A stretch of DNA of 64,000 nucleotides from Frankia umida (GCF_023242945.1 NZ_JALKFT010000010.1:140448-204447); one strand, 5' to 3'; positions 43,911 through 52,744 are shown, numbered from the stretch's first letter. Made by a program: numbers and translations. The notes: a model not told the origin generated them from the letters alone.

Positions 43911-44441
43911 TTGCACCGCAGCCTGTTCGCCATGCCCATCATCGCCATCGCCGTGCTCGCAGCTACCGGCTGCCAGCCGGCGCCAGTCATCGCACAGCCT
44001 TCACCCACGCCGAGCCAGACGCTTCCCAGCCAGACGGCGACTGGGACCGTCACACCGAAAGCAACCGCATCTTCGACACCGGTCCCGGTACTGCGGACAC
44101 CTCCACCGGTACCGCAGCCCGTCTGCTCGCCTGGCACACGGAGTAGCGCCGACACAGTTTGCGGGCCAAGGGGGCAGTGGGAGCCGGTGGCAACCACACC
44201 TCCTACGCCGGAGACGACTACGGGACCGAGTCCGATGGTGACTCCGTCGGCCTCGCCTATGCCGACGGCAAGCGCGGAGAACTCCAGCACCCGCGGATCA
44301 CTATGCACGATCCCGGGTGCTGGAGGTGATTGGCAGAAGGATGAGAACGGCCAAACTCACTATTTGGTATGTGGCACCAACCTGGTGTACAGGTGGGCGG
44401 ACGAGCCTGATCTCAGCCCATCACCAAGGCCCTCAGCATGA
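43911..44441 (+). CDS. Lipoprotein with Pro/Thr-rich body (GCQPAPVI type)
   Basis: This ~176-residue exported lipoprotein has a signal ending AIAVLAATGC and the post-lipobox sequence QPAPVI, shared with the 32462 lipoprotein. A long Pro/Thr/Ser-rich stretch (about residues 25-110) precedes a small C-terminal domain with cysteines (SLCTIPGAGGDW, YLVCGTNLVYRW). TTG at 43911 is favoured as start because GGGGGA lies just upstream; ATG 43932 is a shorter option. The stop overlaps the start of the 44438 gene by 4 bp. Confidence 0.65.
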   Translation: MHRSLFAMPIIAIAVLAATGCQPAPVIAQPSPTPSQTLPSQTATGTVTPKATASSTPVPVLRTPPPVPQPVCSPGTRSSADTVCGPRGQWEPVATTPPTPETTTGPSPMVTPSASPMPTASAENSSTRGSLCTIPGAGGDWQKDENGQTHYLVCGTNLVYRWADEPDLSPSPRPSA

Positions 44442-45310
44442 GGCGAATAAATGATCTCCGCCGCAAGTGGAGCCGACTCCACATGTTGCCAATCGGTAGA
44501 CGTACATCTTTGGCCAGTATTTCGGGAGCCTGCATCGCTCTGCTCTTCGCCGCCTCATGCGGCAGCGGCGAAGACTCGCACTCCACGGCAGAGCCGACAG
44601 CCCCGCTCTCAGCGTCCCACTCGCCCAGCCCGTCCCAGGACGACATAGCCGTCCGGTTCGTCTCCGGCCTGACGACCACCACCCTCAAAGGGCAGCAGGA
44701 CACGGTGCCGCTCACCTCGCCGGGCTCGGCGGCACGGGCGTACATCAACTACCTCGTGGCCTTCACAGACGCGGAGACGTCGGCCGGTCACACGCTACCG
44801 GCCGGCCGGTTCACGAGCCAAGGGAAGCCAGGCACGCTGACCGAGTGCGACAACGTCCCCGAAGATCCGCATCCGTGCGCCGAGTTCTCGAACTTCCACC
44901 TCGACGGCCACGGGCTCATCTCCACCTTCGACATCGACGGCCAGCCAGTTCGCACGGTCGTTGCCGTCGGCGGCCCGGCGCAGACCGCCAGTGGCGTCAC
45001 AGTCCAGCCGATGGGCGCCTACTCGGACACAGGCAACGCCGCTGTCGTCGTTGCCTACAAGGTGACGAACGAGACCTCGGGCACCGTCACGATGGCCTAC
45101 AACGCGGCTGAGATGGTCTCAGGCGGTTCACAGCACGACACGGTGGGCGGCACCGGCCCGAACACGCTGCCGCCGTCGGTGAGCGGCATGTTCCTCGCCC
45201 AGTTCAGCGCGCAGGACCCTGCGGGCACGTTCCAGGTCGAAGCCGACTACCAGGCCAACGGCGGGGGACCACTGGCGCATTTCGCGGTCAAGCTGATCTC
45301 CCCGGCCTGA
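44438..45310 (+). CDS. Lipoprotein, unknown function
   Basis: The 290-residue protein has an N-terminal basic stretch, then a signal with lipobox LFAASC (lipid Cys about residue 41). Its ~230-residue exported domain has two cysteines close together (TECDNVPEDPHPC) and beta-rich segments such as VVVAYKVTNETSGTVTMAYN. It is coupled to the upstream lipoprotein by ATGA. The C-terminal beta sandwich look is typical of surface lipoproteins; no family is recognised. A pair of coupled lipoproteins next to phage-type genes suggests cell-surface modification by the resident element. Confidence 0.65.
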   Translation: MRRINDLRRKWSRLHMLPIGRRTSLASISGACIALLFAASCGSGEDSHSTAEPTAPLSASHSPSPSQDDIAVRFVSGLTTTTLKGQQDTVPLTSPGSAARAYINYLVAFTDAETSAGHTLPAGRFTSQGKPGTLTECDNVPEDPHPCAEFSNFHLDGHGLISTFDIDGQPVRTVVAVGGPAQTASGVTVQPMGAYSDTGNAAVVVAYKVTNETSGTVTMAYNAAEMVSGGSQHDTVGGTGPNTLPPSVSGMFLAQFSAQDPAGTFQVEADYQANGGGPLAHFAVKLISPA

Positions 45311-45550
45311 CCGGGCGAAGGGGCACGTGAAGGCCACTTCCTGACCGGGGCGCAGGCGGCCATCCTCAATGGCATGGACGAGCGGGCCCACGAACAGATC
45401 GGCCCAGCGATCGTTCTGCGCTGCAAGGTGCATCGGCGTCCACGAAGGCGGGCTGGGACGGTACTGACGTTCCGGCCACCACCGCCTCGAAGCGAGTGCC
45501 CGAACTGCCATGTGGTCAACGCCCCCGACGAACCCCGATAGGCGCGAAGG
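45311..45550 (-). pseudogene. Possible remnant of a small tail-region gene
   Basis: An open minus-strand frame from 45511 reads MAVRALASRRWWPERQYRPS then continues through SWTPMHLAAQNDRWADLFVGP. It runs on into antisense of the lipoprotein gene, where it becomes shadow. The first ~65 codons look coding and lie directly downstream of the tape measure, where small tail genes would be expected. It is probably a truncated leftover; coding is uncertain. Confidence 0.3.
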
Positions 45551-48500
45551 TCAGGATCCGCCCCCCACACCCTGCTGCAACATCTGGTCGAGGGTGGCAA
45601 GGGCGTCGGCGACACCGCGGCGCACCGCCCGTTCAGTGGCAGCCGGGTCCGTGGAGCCGCGGGCGTCGACTGCGACGTGGAACGTGTTCGTCGTCCCACC
45701 GCGGGTCGTCGCGGTGCTCATCCCCGCCAGCTGCGAGCCCTTCCATACATATTCGGTTTCACCGGACAGGTTGTAGCCGAGAGTCCCCGTCGGCCAGGCT
45801 TTCCCGCCGCCGGTGTCGTAGCCACCGGGCCGGCCCCAGGCGGACAGGCTGCCGTACCGAGCGTCGGTGTACTTGATCGACGCGTAGACGTTCGCCATCG
45901 GATCGGTGCTGACCCCATAGGAGAACGGCCCGGTGTTGCGGTAGGGGCCGGCGTACGCCGCGAACGTACTGTTGATCAGCTGCATCAGGCCGACGCTCGG
46001 ATGCCCTGCCGTCCAGTTCGAGTCCCACCTGTTGACCGCGTTCGGATCACCACCGGACTCCTGGTTCATCCGCTGCAGGCCGAGGGACAACCACGACGCG
46101 CTCTCCCCTGCCTGCGCCAACGCCGCTGTCATCACCGGCGCCCAGCGGGCAGCGCCACCCGCTGACGCGGCAGCCTGCGCGGCAGCAGCCTGATCCGTCT
46201 TGTCCTGACCTCGGAGCAGCTCGACGATCGCATCCATCGGCCGGACCGCCATCCGACCGGCAGCGCCCTTCCAATCCTCCCCCTGGCCCAAGGTGGAGTT
46301 GACCGCGGCACGGATCGGGGTGAACGCTGCCTGCGCGGCATCGGCGAGGGCCCCTCGGACCCAGTGCACCGCGGTCCCGAGCACGTCGAGGGTGCCGGAG
46401 CCCAACGCCTCCAGCGTGCCGAGTGGGTCCGTGACAGCGTTGACGACGGCGCCGACGACCCCACCGAGCGCCATCCCGGGGCCGCGGGCCTGCGTGCCGC
46501 CACCGAACAGCCTGCGCAACGCGAACATGGCCTTCTGCCCGCCTGCTGCGGCGACCTCAGCAGCGGTCCACACATGCTCACCGGGCATCAGCCACGCCAG
46601 TACCGAGTCACGGCCAGGAACCCCACCAGTGATCGGGCCGCCAGCGGCGAAGCCGTTGACCGGCTCCAGTTTGCTTTCGTGGACGATTGGGGCGAAAGCG
46701 TTCCAGACTTTCCGGATGCCGTCGTTGTAGATCGGGTTGATCAGGAAGTTGATCGGGGCTTTGAAAATGTCTTTCAGCCCATCCCACGCACCCTTGATCC
46801 ACCCGGTGGCCGTCTTCACCGAATTCGTGATGTCGTTCTTAATCCGCTCGAACCAGCCGGTCACGTCTTTCCACAGGTTCGACGCGGTCGTGGTCATGTC
46901 ATGCCATAGGCTGATGAACGGCGCCGACGTCTCATGCCAAATACGGCCGGCCCAGCCGGTCACATCCCGCCACAGGTTCGAGAAGAACCCGGCGACGTCA
47001 TGCCAAAGATTCGAGACGAACCCGGACACGTCATGCCACAGATTCGTGAAGAAACCGGCCACATCATGCCAGATGCGGGTTGCCCAGCCGGACACGTCCC
47101 GCCACAAGTCGGCGAAGAATCCGGCCACGTCGGACCAGATTCGTTTCGCGAACCCGGAAACATCACGCCACAGATCCGAAAAGAAACCGGCCACGTCATG
47201 CCAGGTCCTCGTCGCCCAGCTAGAAACATCGCGCCACAGATCGGAGAAGAAGCCGGCCACGTCCCGCCAGATCCGTGAAGCGAACCCGGACACGTCTGAC
47301 CATAGTTTCTGGAAGAAACCGGACACATCATTCCAAATGCGGCGGGCGAAATTCGACACATCCGACCACATCGACGAGAAAAATCCGGCGACGTCATGCC
47401 ACATTCTCGATATGAACCCGGACACGGTCTCCCAGCCCGCCTTGAAAAACCCGGTTATGCGACTCCAGTTGTTGACAATCAGGACGACGAGGAGGCCGGT
47501 GACGCCGGTTGCGATCACGAGGATCAGCCGCCAATGCCGTTCGAAAAAGTCGACCACGGCATTTACTGCGGCCATGATCCCGTTTTTCACATCGTTGAAG
47601 ATCCGAACGACGAAGTTTTTCACGTCCGTGAAAATCCGGACGGTGAAATCGTAGATCTGCCGCCAGTACTTCGCGATCAGAACAGGGATCGCCAGGGCCC
47701 CACCGGACATGACGATGAGGATCAGCGGCCACCATTTCTTCACGAAATCCAGGGCCACCCCAAGCCAATGCTTCGCATCATCGTAGATACGGGAGAAGAA
47801 CCGGCCCACCGACTTCGCCGCATCCTCGACCGCGTGGAACGCCACCACCAGGTCGCGGCCGAAAGCCTTCGCGGTTTTCACCACCCATTCACCGGCGGAC
47901 TTCAACGCCCGGCCGACCGCGTCTACCGCGTCCCGGAACCAGCCGACATGCTTGTAGGCCAGGATCGCGCCGGCTACCAGCGCGGCGATCGCTATCACCA
48001 CAAGCATGACCGGGTTGGCTGACATGGCCGCGTTCAGCAGCCACTGACCTGCGACCATCGCCCTCGTGGCCACCGCAGAGGCGACCATGGCTACCTTCTG
48101 CGCGGTCCACGCCACCGTCGTCCGAAGCAGCGTCACCAAGCTGGAGTTGTAGGCCGCGGTCAGGAGCCGGGTGCCGATCAGGTTCTGGGTTTTCGCCACC
48201 GAGTTCGCACCCAACGCCACGGTCGCGCTGGACGTCCGAAGATCGGTTATGAGGAACACAATGTTCTGCGCGGCCTGAGCGGCGGTGAGCGCGAGCGTCG
48301 CGACCTTGTTCGCGAGCATGATCCCACCGATCGCGATCAACGCGACTTTCAACGCGGTCGTATGGTTCGCGGCCAAGTTGACCACACCCTCGAACGCGTG
48401 CAGGCCAACAACCAGCCCGCCGCCCACCACCACCGCGACATGCTCGAACGTCGGCGCCAAATCAGACACGATCTTCTTGACGTTCGACAGGGTTTCCCCC

Positions 48501-50101
48501 AGACGCTTAATCTCCGCGCGGGCCTTCACCCCCGCCAGCTCAACCTGACCCACCCACTTCGTCGACGAGGTCGTCACATCCCCGGTGCTCGCCGAGTTCG
48601 CGAACGCCGCCGCACCCATCGACAGCTTCTGGATAGCGCCAGCCCCGGCGCCGGCCAGCTTCCCCTGAATGCCCTGCGTCGAATTACCAATGTTGATCAG
48701 AAGGGCGTCGAACGAACCTTTCAACTCGTCGATCTTCTGCTTCGTGGTTTTCTGTGTCCCCGCCCACGCCTCCCCGAACCGGGTCGCCCCATGCTCCAAC
48801 TCGGGATATTTCGATTCCAACCGGTCAAACTGGGAGACCAGGATCGCGAGACCCGTACCGGCTTTCTTCCCGAACGCCTCCGTCAACACCTGCCCCTGCT
48901 GCTGCGCGGAGATCCCAGCCTTCTCCAGGCGGGTGTGCAGGTCGGTGACCGCCGCGTTCAGGCCGCCTTTCTGCATGTCCTTCGCCAGCGAATCCTGTGT
49001 CAGCCCGAGCCGTTCCAACGCATCGGCGCCGCCCTTCGCTGGGACCGCCAGTGACTGGACGACCATCCGCAGGTTCGTACCGGCCTGCGCACCACGAATG
49101 TTGTTGTCACCGAAAACAGCGAGAGCCGCCCCCACATCCTTGATCGACAGGCCGTAGCCTTTCACCACCGCGACCGCGCCCGTGCCCATCGCGTTCGCAA
49201 GATCCTGCATCGACATGTCACCAGAACCGACCGTCGCGTTCAGGTAACCCATCGCCTCGTCGAGGTTTTCCACCCCGGGGATTTCAGCGGCGACAGCGGC
49301 CGTCAACGCGTTCGTCACATCAACCAGACCGGCATGGCCGACCTGGGCGCCCTTCGCCGCGGTTGTCACCAGCGACAGGGCTTTCTCCGAGGTGATGCCC
49401 ATCGACGCGAAATTCGACTCGACATGAAACAGGGACTCGGCGAGACTGTCAGGGTCCGCGCCAACCTTCCCCGCAATATCCAAAACGCCGATCTTCAGGT
49501 CTTCCAACTTCTCGTAGGAAACACCTGCTTGTGTACTCAGCTTCTGGATTTCCGCGTTGAACTTGTTCGCGTCCTGCGTGCCCTTGTACAACGCTGCGGC
49601 GACCCCGGCGACACCAAGAACAGAAGTGATCTTCGTGGCGGCCAGGACGAACCCCTTTGCCTTCTCCGCCGCCGCCCCAATCCCCAAACCCCACGTCGAC
49701 GTGTCCCTCGCCGCCGAACGCAACGCCCCACCCGTCGCCGACGCCGCACCACCCGCCGCCCGAATAGCACCCGCCGCACCGGTCGCCGCCTGCCCGGCCT
49801 GCCCCAACCCACCCGCCGCACCCGCAGCGGCAGCACCGGCCTGACCCATACCCCGCGCCGCACCCGCCGCCGCCGTTCCAGCCGCACCGACCTGACCGGC
49901 GGCACCAGCGGCGGCACGGCCAGCCCCAGCGACCTGACCGGCCGTGCCCGCAGCCGCTTTCCCCGCAGTGGTGAGCTGCCCGGACATGCCCGCGGCGGCG
50001 GTACCGACAGTGCCGAGTTCGGTTCGTATCTGCGCGCCGACGCTGCCGAACCCTTTGATGATCGGGACGATCATTACCTCAGCGGTGCCGACCACAGCCA
50101 T
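45551..50101 (-). CDS. Phage tail tape measure protein with lytic transglycosylase-like domain
   Basis: The 1516-residue protein, in order: an Ala/Gly-rich N-terminus with repeated AAAGTAGQV-like units (about 35-130); a TP901-type tape measure core (about 180-460, with AMGYLNATVGSGDMSMQDLA); hydrophobic helices (about 600-830); seven to eight tandem 22-residue units of the form WxDVxGFFxxLWxDVxGxxx (about 900-1075); and a C-terminal SLT-like domain with catalytic Glu in NQESGGDPNAV (about residue 1342) and GLMQLINSTF. Tape measures set the tail length of siphoviruses and can help penetrate peptidoglycan. The gene is intact, though no other tail gene is seen around it. Confidence 0.92.
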   Translation of the reverse strand: MAVVGTAEVMIVPIIKGFGSVGAQIRTELGTVGTAAAGMSGQLTTAGKAAAGTAGQVAGAGRAAAGAAGQVGAAGTAAAGAARGMGQAGAAAAGAAGGLGQAGQAATGAAGAIRAAGGAASATGGALRSAARDTSTWGLGIGAAAEKAKGFVLAATKITSVLGVAGVAAALYKGTQDANKFNAEIQKLSTQAGVSYEKLEDLKIGVLDIAGKVGADPDSLAESLFHVESNFASMGITSEKALSLVTTAAKGAQVGHAGLVDVTNALTAAVAAEIPGVENLDEAMGYLNATVGSGDMSMQDLANAMGTGAVAVVKGYGLSIKDVGAALAVFGDNNIRGAQAGTNLRMVVQSLAVPAKGGADALERLGLTQDSLAKDMQKGGLNAAVTDLHTRLEKAGISAQQQGQVLTEAFGKKAGTGLAILVSQFDRLESKYPELEHGATRFGEAWAGTQKTTKQKIDELKGSFDALLINIGNSTQGIQGKLAGAGAGAIQKLSMGAAAFANSASTGDVTTSSTKWVGQVELAGVKARAEIKRLGETLSNVKKIVSDLAPTFEHVAVVVGGGLVVGLHAFEGVVNLAANHTTALKVALIAIGGIMLANKVATLALTAAQAAQNIVFLITDLRTSSATVALGANSVAKTQNLIGTRLLTAAYNSSLVTLLRTTVAWTAQKVAMVASAVATRAMVAGQWLLNAAMSANPVMLVVIAIAALVAGAILAYKHVGWFRDAVDAVGRALKSAGEWVVKTAKAFGRDLVVAFHAVEDAAKSVGRFFSRIYDDAKHWLGVALDFVKKWWPLILIVMSGGALAIPVLIAKYWRQIYDFTVRIFTDVKNFVVRIFNDVKNGIMAAVNAVVDFFERHWRLILVIATGVTGLLVVLIVNNWSRITGFFKAGWETVSGFISRMWHDVAGFFSSMWSDVSNFARRIWNDVSGFFQKLWSDVSGFASRIWRDVAGFFSDLWRDVSSWATRTWHDVAGFFSDLWRDVSGFAKRIWSDVAGFFADLWRDVSGWATRIWHDVAGFFTNLWHDVSGFVSNLWHDVAGFFSNLWRDVTGWAGRIWHETSAPFISLWHDMTTTASNLWKDVTGWFERIKNDITNSVKTATGWIKGAWDGLKDIFKAPINFLINPIYNDGIRKVWNAFAPIVHESKLEPVNGFAAGGPITGGVPGRDSVLAWLMPGEHVWTAAEVAAAGGQKAMFALRRLFGGGTQARGPGMALGGVVGAVVNAVTDPLGTLEALGSGTLDVLGTAVHWVRGALADAAQAAFTPIRAAVNSTLGQGEDWKGAAGRMAVRPMDAIVELLRGQDKTDQAAAAQAAASAGGAARWAPVMTAALAQAGESASWLSLGLQRMNQESGGDPNAVNRWDSNWTAGHPSVGLMQLINSTFAAYAGPYRNTGPFSYGVSTDPMANVYASIKYTDARYGSLSAWGRPGGYDTGGGKAWPTGTLGYNLSGETEYVWKGSQLAGMSTATTRGGTTNTFHVAVDARGSTDPAATERAVRRGVADALATLDQMLQQGVGGGS
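46900..47400 (-). repeat. 66-bp tandem units in the tape measure gene
   Basis: Seven to eight degenerate 66-bp units encode 22-residue repeats with Trp at position 1 and Asp-Val, Phe-Phe and Leu-Trp at fixed places. Plus-strand hallmarks are GCCGGCCACGTC and AACCCGGACAC. Expansion or loss of units would change tail length in 22-residue steps. Confidence 0.85.
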
Positions 50102-50103
50102 CG

Positions 50104-50583
50104 TCAGATCACCCGCCGCGGCCGGTCGATATAGCGGAGAGTCGGCAGGCCATCAGCGTTGATGTCACGCACAGGAGTTCTGCCGGCGGCCTTCTGTTCG
50201 TCGGCTGCTGCCAGCGTCTCGACAATGTACGCGACCGTGTCCTGCGACAGCGGCGCGGCGGATCGGTATGTGTCCGCCAGGCCGGTCAGAAACCGGCCTG
50301 GTGAGACGTGCTCCGGCACGTCGGCCAGGTAGGTATCTACTTCGGGTGGGGTGGCGAGGAAGCATCCGCCTCCCGCGTAGGTAAAGGCGTAGTCGGCGAA
50401 GGCGTCGAGGCGTTCGTCATCGGGGTGTATCCCGCGCTCTACCCGAGTGGCGAGCCTGAGCAGTTTCTCGGCGTGGGCGGCGGTGAGTGGCCCGGACTGG
50501 TTTTGCTGCCAGGCTGGCTCGCTGAGGGCTACCGCGGCGTTCCGCAGACCGTCCGCGATCGTGGATGGAGTGGTGAAAGGCAT
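50104..50583 (-). CDS. Hypothetical protein upstream of tape measure
   Basis: This encodes 159 residues, mostly helical, starting MPFTTPSTIADGLRNAAVAL and with an aromatic FADYAFTYAGGGCFL. The stop lies 2 bp before the tape measure ATG, so the two are cotranscribed. In siphoviruses this position is held by tail assembly chaperones, but no frameshift signal or family match is visible, so that role is only suggested by place. Confidence 0.55.
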   Translation of the reverse strand: MPFTTPSTIADGLRNAAVALSEPAWQQNQSGPLTAAHAEKLLRLATRVERGIHPDDERLDAFADYAFTYAGGGCFLATPPEVDTYLADVPEHVSPGRFLTGLADTYRSAAPLSQDTVAYIVETLAAADEQKAAGRTPVRDINADGLPTLRYIDRPRRVI

Positions 50584-50688
50584 CGGGGGGACCGGCTTTC
50601 GCGCGCGCCAAAGGGGATTGGCGTGCGCGCCGGTGGTTTCACCGCAGGCGGCCTGGCGACAGCTACGCAGTCGGAGCCAGGTCTGATT
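50584..50688. other. Gap between recombinase and tail genes
   Basis: Short intergenic stretch. It contains CGCGCGCC...GGCGTGCGCGCCGG near 50599-50633, a possible hairpin. No gene. Confidence 0.3.
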
Positions 50689-51363
50689 TTACTCGTGATC
50701 GGCAGTATTCTCCGCGACGCGCCGGATAACGGCCTGAACTGTTGATGCCCGCCACTCAGTGCCACCCCGGGCGGTCGGGATGCCTTCAGCGGTCAGATTT
50801 CGGGCGATGGCGGTGAGACCTGCGCCGGCCGCATAGTCAGCGGCGATCCGGAACACCACTTCGCCGGGAATCCGAAAGACTGTTCCAAGCTGGACACCGG
50901 CGGCCTTCCGGATGGCGAGGGCGTCGCGGGTGCGCTGGCCGATGAGGCGCCGCTCATATTGGGCGATGACGGCGACGATCTGCGCGAACATCTCCCCGGC
51001 GGGGGTGGTGAGGTCCGCCCCGATGTCGAGAACGTTCAACGCCCAGCGGCTACGTTGGGCGCGGTCGAGCAGGGTCGCGAAGTCCAGGGTGCTGCGACTG
51101 ATGCGGTCGACCTTCGCGGCGATGAGGACGTCGGCCTGGCGGGCGTCGAGCAGGCCGAGGGCGCGGGTCATCCCGGGCCGGTCGAGGGTCTTGCCCGAGG
51201 CGACATCCTCGATCACCTCGACCAGTGTCCAGCCGCGGCGGGCGCACTCGGCTTCGACGACAGCGCGCTGGGCGGCGAGGCCGGCGCCGCTGTCGCCCTG
51301 TTCATCCGTCGATACCCGCATGTAGCCGATTGCTCGCAGGATGCCACTTTGGTCCATCTTCAT
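50689..51363 (-). CDS. Small serine recombinase (resolvase/invertase family)
   Basis: The 224-residue protein has the resolvase catalytic domain with nucleophile Ser18 in GYMRVSTDEQ, SGKTLDRPGM and AKVDRISRS. The conserved E-helix region is AQIVAVIAQYERRLIGQRT, followed by a C-terminal HTH (LTAIARNLTAEGIPTARGG...STVQAVIRR). Proteins like this resolve dimers or invert DNA. The ATG sits at the edge of a long inverted repeat that fills the gap to the upstream gene, probably its recombination or operator site. It is distinct from the large integrase at 58-59 kb, so the element has two site-specific systems. Confidence 0.9.
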   Translation of the reverse strand: MKMDQSGILRAIGYMRVSTDEQGDSGAGLAAQRAVVEAECARRGWTLVEVIEDVASGKTLDRPGMTRALGLLDARQADVLIAAKVDRISRSTLDFATLLDRAQRSRWALNVLDIGADLTTPAGEMFAQIVAVIAQYERRLIGQRTRDALAIRKAAGVQLGTVFRIPGEVVFRIAADYAAGAGLTAIARNLTAEGIPTARGGTEWRASTVQAVIRRVAENTADHE

Positions 51364-51408
51364 AGATCGACTTTACGTCAGACGACCGTCTAACGTAAAC
51401 GATCTATG
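51361..51408. promoter_or_regulatory. Long inverted repeat at the recombinase start (candidate res/operator site)
   Basis: The left arm 51361-51383 (CATAGATCG, AC, TTTACGT, CAGAC) pairs with the right arm 51388-51408 except for a 2-bp bulge and one mismatch. The repeat occupies precisely the space between the recombinase ATG and the stop codon of the 51409 gene and is AT-richer than its surroundings. Its size and place fit a resolvase crossover/operator site. Confidence 0.65.
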
Positions 51409-51609
51409 TTACGCAGCGTTAGACACACTCTCTGGTGATTCACCGTCACCGATCGCTTCGAGCGTGAGAGTGGCACCGATCATCCGATCCGCCATTCCCG
51501 ACGGCGCGGACAGCTCACCCGCGCCGATCGCCTCGACCATCCGCCGCAGCATCCCCGCCGCCGCCGCCAGATCAGCCGCGGCACCGTCCACGGCAGCCTC
51601 GCCGCTCAT
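51409..51609 (-). CDS. Hypothetical protein, 66 residues
   Basis: The small Ala/Gly-rich helical product (MSGEAAVDGAAADLAAAAGM) ends just before the inverted repeat. It is coupled to the upstream gene by overlap. It is not recognised. Confidence 0.5.
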   Translation of the reverse strand: MSGEAAVDGAAADLAAAAGMLRRMVEAIGAGELSAPSGMADRMIGATLTLEAIGDGESPESVSNAA

Positions 51610-52043
51610 CGTCGTTCCCCCCGGAACTCCCGGAGGACATCCGACCAGGCCCGCGCGGACGCTGCGGCCAGGAACGGGGCCGGCGGAACACCATCGGCGG
51701 CGAGTACCGCGGCGAACGCGGCCAGCGCTTCAGCGAACACCTCGGATCGCAGGACGGCGACCGCAGGGACCGGACGTGACGTTTCACCAGCACGCAGAGC
51801 CCGGAACCGTTCGGCGGCGAACGCAGCCCGGTCGGACAGCTCCGCCCGATCGGGACCACCCGACACCGCGTCGACGGCGGCCTCGATCGCGGCCAGCTCG
51901 GCGAGCGCGGAGGCCGTCGCCCTCCGGGCAGCGCCCAGGACGGCAGGGCTGGCACCGTCCTGGGCGAGCATGACGAACCGGGATTCGGCGAGTAACGCCC
52001 GGCGGCGGGCGACCGCCAGGCCGCCGGTAACCGCCCGGTTCAT
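51606..52043 (-). CDS. Hypothetical protein, 145 residues
   Basis: The Ala/Arg-rich helical product (LAVARRRALLAESRFVMLAQ near the start) is without membrane segments. It overlaps both neighbours by 4 bp, in the same minus-strand operon as the zinc-binding gene upstream. It is not recognised. Confidence 0.5.
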   Translation of the reverse strand: MNRAVTGGLAVARRRALLAESRFVMLAQDGASPAVLGAARRATASALAELAAIEAAVDAVSGGPDRAELSDRAAFAAERFRALRAGETSRPVPAVAVLRSEVFAEALAAFAAVLAADGVPPAPFLAAASARAWSDVLREFRGERR

Positions 52044-52666
52044 GCCGCACCACCGATCGCCGGACGAACCTGCCCGGCGGCGAGCCGGGTGAGGACACGG
52101 CCGATCGCTTCCACCACCGCGGGGTCGTCAACGTTGTGGCCCAGTTCGCGGGCGACATCCTCGACGACGTCCAACACCTGATCGGCGTAGGCGACCTGCA
52201 AACTCTCCATTTCCACCTCGACGCCCCCTGCGATCGCATGCCGCGCCGCCGAGACGAGATGTTCGCGCTCGCGTAGGAACAGCAGGACCAGCGGATCCGG
52301 GGTGGGGTTCATCCCGCCGTGGTCGATGAGAACCGGACTGCCACCTTCGTCCACCACTCGGTTCAGTTCGTCGGCGATCAGCTGCACCATCCCGTTGGAC
52401 CGGGCGACCTCGTCGGCCAACGCGACGGACGGCCGGACATGCACCGGCTCACCGAACCGGAGGAACCGATCGCTCGTGTCCTGCCGGGCCGCGGCGAGGC
52501 GGCCGGTCGGGGTGTTCCCGCCGTGCCGCCGGCAGGTTCCGCTACCCGGGTGTGGCGTCCCCCATCCGGATTCGGACTGGCATCGAGCGGGAGTACCGCC
52601 CCGGCGGACGCGACTGTTGCAGCGGCCCGGGGTGGGCGGCGGCAGGTCACTGTCGTCTCTGGCCAT
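52040..52666 (-). CDS. Zinc-binding protein resembling actinophage small terminase subunits
   Basis: The 208-residue protein has a cysteine/histidine motif in its N-terminal third (CNSRVRRGGTPARC, then GWGTPHPGSGTCRRHGGNTP). This GWGTxHPGxGxCxxHGGxTP pattern is common in small terminase-like proteins of actinobacteriophages. The rest is helical (EVEMESLQVAYADQVLDVVE). If it is a small terminase it should bind the packaging site, yet no large terminase is nearby. It heads a 4-bp-overlap operon with the two small genes downstream. The family is assigned by motif only. Confidence 0.6.
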   Translation of the reverse strand: MARDDSDLPPPTPGRCNSRVRRGGTPARCQSESGWGTPHPGSGTCRRHGGNTPTGRLAAARQDTSDRFLRFGEPVHVRPSVALADEVARSNGMVQLIADELNRVVDEGGSPVLIDHGGMNPTPDPLVLLFLREREHLVSAARHAIAGGVEVEMESLQVAYADQVLDVVEDVARELGHNVDDPAVVEAIGRVLTRLAAGQVRPAIGGAA

Positions 52667-52744
52667 TACTTCTCCATTCCGCTACTCACAGTGATAATCG
52701 TCATGACGTGGGCGTCAACAGCCCGCTTTCGTCACGCTCGGTGG

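Noticed and set aside
50101..50583. Programmed frameshift of tail assembly chaperones upstream of the tape measure
   Set aside because: Only one frame is coding there and no slippery heptamer near its end was recognised.
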